NCBI RefSeq assembly: GCF_040549045.1
Contig: NZ_JBEWTB010000002.1
Span: forward strand, 1,891,501-1,955,500
Length of the DNA stretch: 64,000 nt
Direction of reading: 5' to 3'
DNA from: Endozoicomonas sp. NE40
Lineage (GTDB): Bacteria; Pseudomonadota; Gammaproteobacteria; Pseudomonadales; Endozoicomonadaceae
Below are positions 17,484 through 26,478 of this stretch, piece after piece; positions within the stretch are counted from its first letter, which is position 1; the number at the start of each line of letters is the position of its first letter. The notes beneath the pieces are model-generated. The model made no database searches and was not told the origin of the DNA. It saw only the letters and a program-made list of their open reading frames with translations. Made by a program: the position numbers and the translations under genes.

Positions 17484-18734
17484 TTACTGCTTTCCGGTAA
17501 ACTCCGGATAGGCTTCCATACCGCATTCAGTAATATCTGCGCCTTCATACTCTTCTTCTTCAGTAATGCGCAGGCCGATGATAGCCTTCACCACACCCCA
17601 GACTATCAGTGAGGCACCGAAGACCCAGGCAAAGATTGAGGCGATACCCAATAGCTGAGCACCAAGTGTTGCCTCACCATTGGTCAGAGGTACTGCCAGC
17701 AGTCCCCAGATACCCACAATACCGTGTACAGAAATGGCACCGACCGGGTCGTCCAGACGCAACTTGTCGAGGGCAACGATAGCAAACACAACCAGTGAGC
17801 CACCGACAGCACCGATCAACGTAGCAGCCAGAGCTGTTGGCGTCAGAGGTTCTGCGGTAATCGCAACCAGACCAGCCAGAGCGCCATTCAGGGCCATGGT
17901 CAAATCAGCTTTACCAAACAGCAGTCGTGCAACAATCAGAGCAGCAATAACACCACCTGTCGCACCGGCATTGGTGTTAACAAAGATCTGGGCGACAGCG
18001 TTAGCGTTTTCAACATCAGAAATTTTCAGCTGTGAACCGCCGTTAAAGCCAAACCAGCCCAACCACAGAATAAAGGTACCCAGAGTCGCCAGAGGCAAGT
18101 TGGCACCCGGCATTGGGTTAATGGAACCATCTTTGCTGTACTTGCCCTTACGAGCACCCAGCAGCAGAACACCTGCCAGTGCAGCAGAAGCACCCGCCAG
18201 ATGAACAACACCTGAACCTGCGAAATCCTGGAAGCCGGCTTCATTAAGGAAACCTCCACCCCACTTCCAGAAACCCTGAACGGGATAGATAAAGCCGGTC
18301 ATGAACACTGCAAACAGCAGGAATGACCAGAGTTTCATTCGTTCAGCCACTGCACCAGAGACAATGGACATAGCGGTCGCGACAAAGACAACCTGGAAGA
18401 AGAAATCTGAACGCAATGAATAGTAAGGTGCATCGTCGCCGCCGGCAGTCACGGCTTCAACCGAATTTTCACCGCCAATCAATGTACCGAGTACTGGCAG
18501 AATGCCACCTTCATTGGTACCCGGATACATAATGGCGTAACCACACAACAGGTACATGGTGCAGGCAATGGCAAACAGGGCAATGTTTTTGGTAAGAATT
18601 TCTACGGTGTTTTTCGAACGCACCAGGCCAGCTTCCAGCATGGCAAAGCCAGCCGCCATCCACATGACCAGTGCGCCCGACATCAGAAAATAGAATGTAT
18701 CGAGTGCATACGACACCTGAGCAAGATTTTCCAC
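17484..18734 (-). CDS. amtB: Ammonium transporter AmtB
   Basis: A 416-residue channel of the Amt/Rh family with 11-12 helices. Family features include MLEAGLVRSKNTVEIL, the GSGVVHLAGASAALAG segment containing the first pore histidine, and GIVGIWGLLAVPLTNG with the second histidine region. It conducts ammonia across the inner membrane when ammonium is scarce. It lies 122 bases downstream of the P-II gene, the standard glnK-amtB arrangement in which GlnK plugs AmtB in the ammonium-replete state. The C-terminal tail is long and acidic (TEEEEYEGADITE). Confidence 0.95.
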   Translation of the reverse strand: MENLAQVSYALDTFYFLMSGALVMWMAAGFAMLEAGLVRSKNTVEILTKNIALFAIACTMYLLCGYAIMYPGTNEGGILPVLGTLIGGENSVEAVTAGGDDAPYYSLRSDFFFQVVFVATAMSIVSGAVAERMKLWSFLLFAVFMTGFIYPVQGFWKWGGGFLNEAGFQDFAGSGVVHLAGASAALAGVLLLGARKGKYSKDGSINPMPGANLPLATLGTFILWLGWFGFNGGSQLKISDVENANAVAQIFVNTNAGATGGVIAALIVARLLFGKADLTMALNGALAGLVAITAEPLTPTALAATLIGAVGGSLVVFAIVALDKLRLDDPVGAISVHGIVGIWGLLAVPLTNGEATLGAQLLGIASIFAWVFGASLIVWGVVKAIIGLRITEEEEYEGADITECGMEAYPEFTGKQ

Positions 18735-18856
18735 GAGTCCCCTCCTCGAAGGAATTCACAATATTGTTCTTTTGCTGTGAACGTATTTTTCAGGTGAAAA
18801 ACAACGACCGTTACAGGCTGATTAAAAGCTATTTATTAGTAGCCTGACGACGTCTG

Positions 18857-19195
18857 TCAGATAGCGTCTTCACCGGTTTCGCCGGTTCGAATACGAATCG
18901 CCTGCTCCAGCGTCGTTACAAAGATTTTGCCGTCACCGATTTTGCCAGTGTTTGCGGCTTTGGAAATAGCTTCAATCACCTGATCCAGCAGGTCATCGGA
19001 AATACCCACTTCAATCTTCACCTTGGGCAGAAAGTCAACAACATACTCGGCTCCACGGTACAGTTCGGTATGACCTTTCTGGCGACCAAAGCCTTTTACT
19101 TCCGTCACGGTAATACCCTGCACGCCAATTTCTGATAATGCTTCACGAACATCATCCAGCTTGAAGGGCTTTATAATGGCTGATACCAACTTCAT
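18857..19195 (-). CDS. glnK: Nitrogen regulatory protein P-II (GlnK type)
   Basis: A 112-residue P-II signal protein. The T-loop is intact, with uridylylation site Tyr51 in GHTELYRGAEYVVDFLPK. The B-loop (ANTGKIGDGKIFV) and C-loop (RIRTGETGEDAI) complete the nucleotide-binding site. It senses 2-oxoglutarate and ATP/ADP and controls AmtB and the NtrB/NtrC system. GGGAGAG precedes the ATG. Being first in an operon with amtB and having a sigma-54 promoter with NtrC sites upstream makes GlnK, not GlnB, the better name. Confidence 0.95.
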   Translation of the reverse strand: MKLVSAIIKPFKLDDVREALSEIGVQGITVTEVKGFGRQKGHTELYRGAEYVVDFLPKVKIEVGISDDLLDQVIEAISKAANTGKIGDGKIFVTTLEQAIRIRTGETGEDAI

Positions 19196-19334
19196 GCATC
19201 TCTCCCGGGTCTAGTTAGCTCTTGGGTAAAAATAAGCAGCTAGCCTGACTAGCTGAAACAGTGAGGAGGGAGCTTAAGTCTACGACTTTCGCCATGGACG
19301 GTTAAGCCCTGCCTCATAAATTTATTCTTGTTAA

Positions 19335-19350
19335 TGCAGGTGTTGTGCCA
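19335..19350 (-). promoter_or_regulatory. Sigma-54 promoter of glnK-amtB
   Basis: On the minus strand TGGCACAACACCTGCA matches the -24/-12 sigma-54 consensus with the exact GG-to-GC spacing. Transcription would begin near 19324 and leave a leader of about 130 bases before glnK. Two NtrC-like sites lie upstream. Confidence 0.85.
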
Positions 19351-19410
19351 ACTTATCCCAGTCAGAGTCATGGCTGTCAGCCGCCGATTTTCAGGGCATC
19401 CCCGGTCATC

Positions 19411-19425
19411 GCACTTTTTGCGTGC
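19411..19425. promoter_or_regulatory. NtrC binding site, proximal
   Basis: GCAC, seven bases, GTGC (GCACTTTTTGCGTGC) fits the core NtrC dyad. Its centre is about 75 bases upstream of the sigma-54 promoter and about 43 bases, four helical turns, from the stronger distal site, so the two can bind on the same DNA face. Confidence 0.7.
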
Positions 19426-19452
19426 ATCGTCTTTTTATAAGTTTCATAAAAA

Positions 19453-19469
19453 TGCACCAATAAGGTGCA
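19453..19469. promoter_or_regulatory. NtrC binding site, distal, perfect dyad
   Basis: TGCACCAATAAGGTGCA is a perfect TGCACC-N5-GGTGCA palindrome, the NtrC consensus. It lies about 110 bases upstream of the sigma-54 promoter, as expected for an enhancer-like site. It also lies just beyond the stop codon of the gene at 19500-20804. Confidence 0.85.
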
Positions 19470-19499
19470 AATACCCCCTCTCGTTTTCCTTCAGAATTT

Positions 19500-20804
19500 C
19501 TAATGCCTGATATCTTCCGCTTGAGTTTCATCGCTATACAAGTAAGTATTTTCTGTCTCACTGTTTTTATATTTTTCATGCAATAAAGCAGGATCACCAA
19601 TAAAGTGTTCAAATTCAAAAAAAGTTAACCCGTTCACCTGAAGGCAACCAAACGTAAGGGATTCATCACCACGGTTACCCCCACTCTTGCAGAACCGGCC
19701 TATCGGGCAAACAGGAGAATCCCCCATGCAGAAGGCTCCTGATGGTGGCTTCATGGTAATCGATTTAACACTGACATAAGTTGAGTTATTGTCAGGTTTC
19801 CAGAGTGGATGAAGTAGAAAATAAACGGTTCGACGTGAATCATCCAGCGTATACATGATTGACATGCACTGCCTGGCTTTCAGGTGTGCCAGTCCGTATT
19901 TATATAAAGCAATCCATTGTAAAGTCACATTATTCTTCCGCATATCTGCACCATCTTTGATATGCATGGGCAGCCCAGTTAGTACGATAGAACTATTTAG
20001 TGACAAACCCATGTTGCTACGGTCATCCAGGTGACTGATTTCGAGTACGTCATCACTCACTTCCAGTTTATTTTCTTTCGAAAAATGACATTCCTTTGTC
20101 AATGTAAACTGCTTAAGGTAAGCGTCAGGATCACCAAACGTTTCCTTTAAGTGATTATGTTTTCCTTCGGTTGTCTGGATGGGACCAAACAGGACGGGCG
20201 ATTGGTTGCTATCACGACACATCATGCCCAGTGGCTCGAATTGACCTATGCATAATTCTTTACTTTCAGTTTCAGGGTCGGTGCCGACAATAAAATGGAA
20301 ATCTGAGGTGAAAGCCAGCTGGACGGCATAAGCCCTGTAATAGAGCCATGTAGAATATTTGATACCCTTAATCATTTTAAATGGATGAACCCAGAAAGAG
20401 GCCATTTTTTTTCCGGAGTTGTCAGGTTCGGAGTGTAACATCACCGACATACACTGCTGTTCTTTCAGATGGTCCAGTGCATACTGATACAGACACGGCA
20501 ACCAATGCATACCCAAATACGGCAATTCCAGCTCACCTGATTCATTTGTTTCCAGTTCTACCCAGGGGCAGGTTTTGAGTCTGGAGACAAAGCCTTCTGA
20601 CAGTTCATCACTATCGACTACTTTTGTATAATTCTGGCAGTTCTCTAATTGGGGTACCCATGCGTACCCAGATGGTGAAGCGGCAAATAATATTGTTACC
20701 ATGCACCAGCATAAACAAAACCGTTTTTTAACAACCAGAATTTCGCGGACATTTATCAGTAGAGAGACTGAACCGCTTGACTTGTCAGCGTAAAAACAGT
20801 GCAT
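19500..20804 (-). CDS. Hypothetical secreted protein with an internal domain duplication
   Basis: A 434-residue protein I do not recognise. A basic-hydrophobic segment at about residues 26-48 (KKRFCLCWCMVTILFAASPSG) looks like a signal peptide preceded by an extra leader, so the true start could lie downstream of the ATG at 20804; no good ribosome binding site decides it. Two related blocks follow: LYQYALDHLKEQQCMSVML with a nearby FWVHPF, and LYKYGLAHLKARQCMSIMY with FLLHPLW. This indicates a duplicated domain of roughly 150-180 residues. Many cysteines suggest disulfides in the periplasm or outside the cell. There is no operon partner. Confidence 0.65.
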   Translation of the reverse strand: MHCFYADKSSGSVSLLINVREILVVKKRFCLCWCMVTILFAASPSGYAWVPQLENCQNYTKVVDSDELSEGFVSRLKTCPWVELETNESGELELPYLGMHWLPCLYQYALDHLKEQQCMSVMLHSEPDNSGKKMASFWVHPFKMIKGIKYSTWLYYRAYAVQLAFTSDFHFIVGTDPETESKELCIGQFEPLGMMCRDSNQSPVLFGPIQTTEGKHNHLKETFGDPDAYLKQFTLTKECHFSKENKLEVSDDVLEISHLDDRSNMGLSLNSSIVLTGLPMHIKDGADMRKNNVTLQWIALYKYGLAHLKARQCMSIMYTLDDSRRTVYFLLHPLWKPDNNSTYVSVKSITMKPPSGAFCMGDSPVCPIGRFCKSGGNRGDESLTFGCLQVNGLTFFEFEHFIGDPALLHEKYKNSETENTYLYSDETQAEDIRH

Positions 20805-20973
20805 AAGTTCGGGCTGCCATATTTAAGAGATATTCAGGTTGACTGGATAATAGCCCCGGTATCGCATCTCTGCCGATTTTGCAGCTACTGAGACATACCT
20901 TGAATCTTGAAGTCACTTTGCTTACAGTCAGGACAGCTAGCCATACACAACCAATAAGCAGTCAGGAACCCCC

Positions 20974-21234
20974 ATGATCGACAAGGCAGCCATCATCAAT
21001 AACATTGCCAGCCGGGCAGGCCAGATGCTCAGTGCAGAGAAAAGCAAAACCGCTGAAGATATTGAGCACAATATAAAAGCCCTGGTCAGCAGTACAATGA
21101 CCCGGTTTGAGCTGGTGTCTCAGGATGAATTCGATGCCCAGATGGCCGTTTTACGGCATACCCGTGAACGCCTGGAGGCACTGGAGAAAAAAGTGGCTGA
21201 GATGGAAACTGCACTGGCAAAAAAGGTCGAATAA
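20974..21234 (+). CDS. ubiK: Ubiquinone biosynthesis accessory factor UbiK
   Basis: An 86-residue protein with the YqiC/UbiK pattern: an N-terminal amphipathic helix (IDKAAIINNIASRAGQML) and a C-terminal coiled coil (FDAQMAVLRHTRERLEALEKKV). UbiK binds lipid and UbiJ and aids the soluble ubiquinone biosynthesis complex. It pairs functionally with the UbiH and UbiI hydroxylases encoded at 44.6-47.1 kb. Its own terminator follows 100 bases later, so it appears monocistronic. It starts with GGAACCCCC upstream of ATG. Confidence 0.9.
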   Translation: MIDKAAIINNIASRAGQMLSAEKSKTAEDIEHNIKALVSSTMTRFELVSQDEFDAQMAVLRHTRERLEALEKKVAEMETALAKKVE

Positions 21235-21332
21235 TCCGAACTCAATGATTCCGCCAGTATCCGATTCCATATGGCCACAGGCGCCAGCACGGCGGGAGTC
21301 GTTAATTTCTTCGAGAAAGGTCATTAAAGGAG

Positions 21333-21358
21333 CAGGCTTTAAAACAGCCTGTTTTTTT
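21333..21358 (+). terminator. Rho-independent terminator of ubiK
   Basis: CAGGCT at 21333-21338 pairs with AGCCTG at 21346-21351, followed by seven T. Apart from this, the 356-base gap from 21235 to 21590 holds nothing I can support. Confidence 0.8.
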
Positions 21359-21590
21359 ATGCGTAAGCCCTGAATACTGGCTAAAGCCGCAACAATAAGA
21401 CCAGTAGCGCAGTTAATAGCAGTGTTTTCTAGTGCCTTCGGCAAATGCGAGGAGGGATCAGACCCAATACGCTACCGGCCAGATAGCTGTCATATTAGCA
21501 CTGTGGAAAAAATATAAATGTAAGAAAAAAATCCTTAATCAACTACTTTTATTTAGGGCTTCTTATCAGCATGTCTAAAGGTACGTTTGT

Positions 21591-22520
21591 ATGGTGAATC
21601 AGAACAGTTTTTCAGTGCTTTACTTGAAAAAGTACCTAATGGTTATTTTGTTTTGCTCGATGACCATTTCTCAGGCAGCGAGCGCTGGAGACCCCACACA
21701 AACATATGGTACGAGACATAGGGACAGCAACGCTATAATAGTCTGGTTGCTAGTGTCAGGAAGTTTTTTACTTGGTTATTCCGTCATTCCCTGGCTAGGC
21801 CAGTATTATGTTTCGATACCAAAAATAACCTATAACGAATATTACTCAAACGGAAAACTCATACTTGAACCTGAAATTTCCAGAGATGGATATACGACGA
21901 TGATTTGGTTTTTAGCATCGCAAAATACCAAACGTGCCATCTGTGAACCAATTACCTTGATCAATGCACCAGAGTTTGATTCCCATAAGATAAGGAAAAA
22001 ATGTAATCAATGGCTTAGCCAAAACAGCATATCCTTTCCCCATGATATCGCAGGTGTAACCATCGACAGACTCAATACGCTTCTCTTACCCAAACTGGTT
22101 TACCACCCGAATGAAGATCGTTTGGATTTTCTGGTTACCGACGTGACCTATGTAGATTATGACAACAGGCTATTCCAGAAAATTCCTGAAGTTTGCAATG
22201 TCGACAACCTGTGGGAACGCCACAACATTTCATTTATTAATTCATATAAAAAATCAAACAAAAGCTTACTTTTGTCCCATGAGTATCCTTACATTAATAA
22301 GAAACAGGAAGCCAGAAGCACATCAGAAAGGCACTCTTATCACATTGCGATTCCCGGTTTATTGCGCCTGCATGATCAGGAAGGTGATTATTATATAGCG
22401 ACAAAAAAATCGGGAACTGATGCCACCCTGTGCTACTGGAAAATTAATAGCCACTGGAAACAACACTGCAAAACAATGCGCCTCGACGAAGCCGGTACTC
22501 CAGAGAGTGTTGTTCAATAA
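21591..22520 (+). CDS. Hypothetical exported or membrane-anchored protein
   Basis: A 309-residue protein without a family I recognise. The N-terminus has a signal-like segment (YLMVILFCSMTISQAASAGD) with a plausible cleavage site after ASA, and a second hydrophobic helix (AIIVWLLVSGSFLLGYSVIPWLG) follows at about residues 48-70. The rest is polar and probably periplasmic or extracellular, with several cysteines. AAAGG precedes the ATG. Its codon use is more AT-rich than the neighbouring comM-like gene. It stands alone between the ubiK terminator and the YifB gene. Confidence 0.65.
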   Translation: MVNQNSFSVLYLKKYLMVILFCSMTISQAASAGDPTQTYGTRHRDSNAIIVWLLVSGSFLLGYSVIPWLGQYYVSIPKITYNEYYSNGKLILEPEISRDGYTTMIWFLASQNTKRAICEPITLINAPEFDSHKIRKKCNQWLSQNSISFPHDIAGVTIDRLNTLLLPKLVYHPNEDRLDFLVTDVTYVDYDNRLFQKIPEVCNVDNLWERHNISFINSYKKSNKSLLLSHEYPYINKKQEARSTSERHSYHIAIPGLLRLHDQEGDYYIATKKSGTDATLCYWKINSHWKQHCKTMRLDEAGTPESVVQ

Positions 22521-22731
22521 ACAGTCCGGAACGAATGTCATCAACATGGAGAGGTAAACTTTTCTAATTGTTTTCCCCATCCTGGGTGAAGTTTGGAGGA
22601 ACCGTCCATTCAGTAATAAATATTCGGTAATAAGGTCATTAGAATCACCCCTGTGCGCACGTGGATTCACTGCTATTCTTTCTCCCCATTCTGCTCACAA
22701 GACTAACAACAAAACAGAGGCAACTCTCTTC

Positions 22732-24252
22732 GTGTCCAAAATTGCGGTTGTTCATACTCGTGCCAGAACCGGACTGGAGGCACCGCCTGTCACGGTTGAA
22801 GTCCATCTTTCAGCCGGGCTTCCCGCCCTTAATATGGTCGGGTTACCCGAAACTGCTGTGCGGGAAAGCAAAGACCGGGTACGCAGCGCCTTAATCAACA
22901 GCGGCTACGAATTTCCAACCAGTCGCATTACGGTGAACCTTGCACCAGCCGATTTACCGAAGGAAGGCGGTCGCTTTGATTTACCCATCGCCCTGGGAAT
23001 TCTGGCGGCTTCAGGCCAGTTGCCTATGGACACCCTGAATGGTTATGAATTTCTGGGAGAACTGGCACTGACCGGCAAATTGCGTCCGGTTACCGGCTCA
23101 TTACCCGCCGCTATTGCCGCCCGTAAGGCATCCCACCGGCTACTTCTACCAGACGACAGCGCACAGATTGCCAGCCTGTGTCGAGAGGCCGAAATAATTG
23201 GGGCAGAAGACCTTTTACAGGTCTGTGCGCATCTGACCGGACAGACTCTGCTGGAACCCGTCACAGCACAGCTCAATAATAACGAGGCAATTGGCTACCC
23301 GAATCTGTCCGATGTAAAAGGCCAGCAGCAGGCAAAGCGGGCGCTGGCAACCGCAGCTGCCGGTGGACACCACCTGTTGTTGTTTGGTCCACCGGGAACC
23401 GGAAAAACCATGCTGGCCAGTCGTTTGCCCGGACTCCTGCCAGAGCTGTCTGATGACGAAGCCCTTGAAGTGTCGGCGATACATTCGCTGTCATTACAAC
23501 AGCAGCCTGTCACCTGGAAACAACGCCCTTTCAGGAATCCACACCATACGTCTTCTGCTGTTTCTCTGGTAGGCGGTGGCTCTCACCCACGCCCCGGTGA
23601 AATCTCTTATGCACATCAGGGCGTTCTTTTTCTGGACGAGCTGCCTGAATTCCAAAGGCTGGCTCTGGAAGTATTACGCGAACCACTGGAAACCGGAGAA
23701 GTAGTGATTGCACGGGCCAGAGGGCAGGCAACTTTTCCCGCCGCCTTTCAGCTGGTGGCCGCCATGAACCCCTGCCCCTGTGGCTATCTGGGGGATACCC
23801 GGCGAAGCTGCGAGTGTTCGCCAGAGCAGGTGCGTCGTTATCAACGCAGAATATCTGGTCCGTTGCTAAACCGCATAGACCTGCAGATTGAAGTCGCTTC
23901 CCAGAATGCCGCAACACTGTTCCAGCACAACACAGTTGATGCGGAACACTCCACGGAATCCGTCAGACAAACAGTGGTTAAAGCCAGAAACCGACAGTTC
24001 CAGCGACAGGGTAAAACAAACGCCCGCTTGTCAGCCCGGGAAATCAACCGGTACTGCGCTTTGAATAAAGCTCAGCAAACATTTCTGACCAACCTGTGCG
24101 ACAAGCTTGGGTATTCAGCCAGAGCCGTACATCGCATTCTCAGGGTAGCGCGTACACTAGCCGACCTGGATGAACAGGAGTCTATTCAGAAAAATCATCT
24201 GGCAGAAGCGATTCATTACCGGAAGCTGGATCGGGAACATCCGAAAAAATAG
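22732..24252 (+). CDS. YifB family Mg-chelatase-like AAA+ ATPase (ComM-type)
   Basis: A 506-residue protein. The N-terminal Lon-like fold (VHLSAGLPALNMVGLPETAVRESKDRVRSAL) is followed by the AAA+ core with Walker A GPPGTGKTMLASRL, Walker B VLFLDELPEF, and a zinc-binding cysteine group around NPCPCGYLGDTRRSCEC. ComM in this family is a hexameric helicase promoting branch migration during natural transformation. The start is GTG at 22732. It is not in an operon. The family call is firm; a role in competence is inferred. Confidence 0.9.
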   Translation: MSKIAVVHTRARTGLEAPPVTVEVHLSAGLPALNMVGLPETAVRESKDRVRSALINSGYEFPTSRITVNLAPADLPKEGGRFDLPIALGILAASGQLPMDTLNGYEFLGELALTGKLRPVTGSLPAAIAARKASHRLLLPDDSAQIASLCREAEIIGAEDLLQVCAHLTGQTLLEPVTAQLNNNEAIGYPNLSDVKGQQQAKRALATAAAGGHHLLLFGPPGTGKTMLASRLPGLLPELSDDEALEVSAIHSLSLQQQPVTWKQRPFRNPHHTSSAVSLVGGGSHPRPGEISYAHQGVLFLDELPEFQRLALEVLREPLETGEVVIARARGQATFPAAFQLVAAMNPCPCGYLGDTRRSCECSPEQVRRYQRRISGPLLNRIDLQIEVASQNAATLFQHNTVDAEHSTESVRQTVVKARNRQFQRQGKTNARLSAREINRYCALNKAQQTFLTNLCDKLGYSARAVHRILRVARTLADLDEQESIQKNHLAEAIHYRKLDREHPKK

Positions 24253-24305
24253 TTTCAGGAAACGTTTCAGACAGGAGAATAGTTCAGGGGCAGGAACGTC
24301 AACCA

Positions 24306-24361
24306 CGCGCAGGCGGGGATCCACTGTTCGTGGTGGGTTCCCGCCTTCGCGGGAACGACTG
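24306..24361. repeat. Dispersed palindromic repeat of the GTTCCCGC/GCGGGAAC type
   Basis: GTTCCCGC at 24337-24344 and GCGGGAAC at 24349-24356 form a tight hairpin with a CTTC loop. An imperfect second half (GCAGGCGGGGATCCA) lies to the left. This resembles the widespread short extragenic repeats of gammaproteobacteria. It sits between the convergent yifB and rpoH genes and may also serve as a transcript boundary. Confidence 0.65.
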
Positions 24362-24364
24362 TAT

Positions 24365-25219
24365 TCAGGCTGAAATGGCGTTTTTTACTTTTTTCATCGC
24401 ATTCTTTTCAAGCTGACGAATACGCTCGGCAGAAACGCCGTATTTATTGGCAAGCTCATGCAATGTGGCTTTTTCTTCACTGAGCCAGCGTTGCTGCAAA
24501 ATATCCTGACTGCGCTCATCAAGCTGTGCCAGTGCATTGCGCAGCATGTTAACGGATGATTGCGACCAGTCGCTGTCTTCCAGCAGAGTAGCCGGATCGT
24601 GGCTTTTGTCTTCCAGATAGTGAACCGGAGCCTGATAAGCCTGATCATCATCGTCAGCCGCATAGCCGTCAAAGGCAGTGTCCTGCCCCGCCATACGACC
24701 TTCCATTTCCCGCACGACATTAGGTTCTACACCCAGATCACTGGCAACGGATTTTACTTCGTCGTTGGTAAACCAGGACAGGCGCTTCTTGGAGCTGCGC
24801 AGGTTAAAGAACAGTTTGCGCTGAGCCTTGGTGGTGGCGACCTTAACAATTCGCCAGTTTTTCAGAATATATTCGTGAATTTCCGCTTTGATCCAATGCA
24901 CAGCAAAAGACACCAGACGCACACCCACTTCAGGATTAAAACGCTTGACCGCCTTCATCAGGCCAACGTTGCCTTCCTGAACCAGGTCAGAAATGGGCAG
25001 ACCATAACCGGTATAGCTTTTGGCAATATGAACGACAAAGCGCAGATGTGACATTACCAGCTGCCGGGCAGCTTCAAGATCATTCTTGTAGTAAAGGCGA
25101 CCAGCGATGGATCGCTCTTCTTCAGCAGACAACACAGCAATGCTGCTAACGCCCTGCATGTACGCTTCAATATTGCGTCCTGGCACTAACATATCAACTG
25201 GTTGAAGACTGGTTCCCAT
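24365..25219 (-). CDS. rpoH: RNA polymerase heat-shock sigma factor RpoH (sigma-32)
   Basis: A 284-residue sigma factor, the same length as the E. coli protein. Region 2 shows LVQEGNVGLMKAVKRFNPEVG with SFAVHWIKAEIHEYIL, and the RpoH box QRKLFFNLRSSKKRL lies between regions 2 and 3. Region 4 has the helix-turn-helix TLHELANKYGVSAERIRQLEK. I use ATG at 25219 because GGAG lies six bases upstream; a GTG four codons earlier is less likely. It follows ftsYEX in the same orientation, the conserved gammaproteobacterial order. It directs transcription of chaperone and protease genes. Confidence 0.95.
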   Translation of the reverse strand: MGTSLQPVDMLVPGRNIEAYMQGVSSIAVLSAEEERSIAGRLYYKNDLEAARQLVMSHLRFVVHIAKSYTGYGLPISDLVQEGNVGLMKAVKRFNPEVGVRLVSFAVHWIKAEIHEYILKNWRIVKVATTKAQRKLFFNLRSSKKRLSWFTNDEVKSVASDLGVEPNVVREMEGRMAGQDTAFDGYAADDDDQAYQAPVHYLEDKSHDPATLLEDSDWSQSSVNMLRNALAQLDERSQDILQQRWLSEEKATLHELANKYGVSAERIRQLEKNAMKKVKNAISA

Positions 25220-25381
25220 AATCAACTCCACTGGAGTGCAATACAGGCACTCATCTAAACATTCTGACTGTTAAACAGACGTAATAAGGAAATAACCTTT
25301 CCCATTATATCAAAGTTTATCATTTTTGAAGCCAGTCACTTTACAGGATTCTTTCGCCTTTTACAGTGGCAATGATCAACT

Positions 25382-26476
25382 TTACGACATATCAATATTA
25401 CGAATATGACGCTGACAACTGACCGCAGCACCTGCAATGCCTAAGACAATACCGCTGAATATCAGTGTTAGCAGGATACTGCCACCCGGCCCCTGCGGAG
25501 CGAATGAACTACCATACAGGCCAGCCAGCTCCAGAACATTCGCCATCAAACCCAGTAATACACCCCAGGCAATCAGGTAGGCCAGCAGGGCTCCGCCCAG
25601 TCCATACCACACACCGGCATAAAGGAATGGCAGCATAACAAACCCGTCGGTACCACCCACCAGCTTGATAACCCTGATCTCATCCCGGCGGCTTTCAATG
25701 CCCAGCCTTACCGTATTACCTATCGCCAGAATAACCGTTATCCCCAGCAATAATGACAATAACAGGGCAAACTGATCCAGCAGGTCGACGATGGATTGCA
25801 GCCGTTGAACCCACTCCCTGTCGAGTTTGGACTCCAGAACGCCGGAAACGTTCTGATAACGTTCTGCCAGTGCATTCATTTCTTCATAACCCAGACCTGG
25901 AACTGGCAACACTTCAATCACACCCGGCAAAGGGTTATAGCCCAACGCGTTAACGACCCCTTGCATATCGGTTTTTTGCTGAAACTGCTGCAGACCTTCA
26001 TCAGGCGTGATATAGACAATAGAGTCAACATCCGGGTCGTTGGCGACTTCTGCCCGAATATTGGCGATCTGGGAGCGGTTCAGGCCAGCATCCAGATAAA
26101 CCGAAATGCGGGGGTTCCCCTCCCAGCCATTTCCGAGAATCTGCAGGTTGGCCACCAGCAGATACATGAGTGCAGGCAAGGCAAAAGCCACACCAATCAT
26201 CAGGCAGTTCAACAGCGTGGACACTGGTGCCTGTATTAACCGACGGAAAGACTCAACGGCATTCTGTCGGTGCAATGCTTTAAGATAGGTAAAGCTGAAC
26301 CCGCCGGATTCATGTTTTGCCGCCCCTCGCTCTGCATCAGCTTCCTGTCTTATATCAGGGGCTTTGCCTGGCCTGCGGGTCTTATCATCCTTTTGAGGAT
26401 TGCTGCCGGGCTTTTTACGGCGGCCCTTTCCGGGGAACGCTGCTTTATTTCTGGGAAGTGCCTTTTTAGGAAACAC
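25382..26476 (-). CDS. ftsX: Cell division protein FtsX
   Basis: A 364-residue ABC-type membrane protein with four helices and a large periplasmic loop after the first. It has an unusually long basic cytoplasmic N-terminus (residues 1-60, rich in K and R). The first helix begins at about TLLNCLMIGVAFALPALMYLL, and the second cluster includes LIAWGVLLGLM. With FtsE it controls periplasmic amidases through EnvC at the septum. The start is GTG at 26476, two bases after the ftsE stop, with GGAGG upstream. Confidence 0.93.
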   Translation of the reverse strand: MFPKKALPRNKAAFPGKGRRKKPGSNPQKDDKTRRPGKAPDIRQEADAERGAAKHESGGFSFTYLKALHRQNAVESFRRLIQAPVSTLLNCLMIGVAFALPALMYLLVANLQILGNGWEGNPRISVYLDAGLNRSQIANIRAEVANDPDVDSIVYITPDEGLQQFQQKTDMQGVVNALGYNPLPGVIEVLPVPGLGYEEMNALAERYQNVSGVLESKLDREWVQRLQSIVDLLDQFALLLSLLLGITVILAIGNTVRLGIESRRDEIRVIKLVGGTDGFVMLPFLYAGVWYGLGGALLAYLIAWGVLLGLMANVLELAGLYGSSFAPQGPGGSILLTLIFSGIVLGIAGAAVSCQRHIRNIDMS

Positions 26477-26478
26477 GT

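Noticed and set aside
24306..24361. Possible CRISPR repeat or integron site near rpoH
   Set aside because: A single palindromic unit of the common GTTCCCGC type with no spacers or att-like features nearby.
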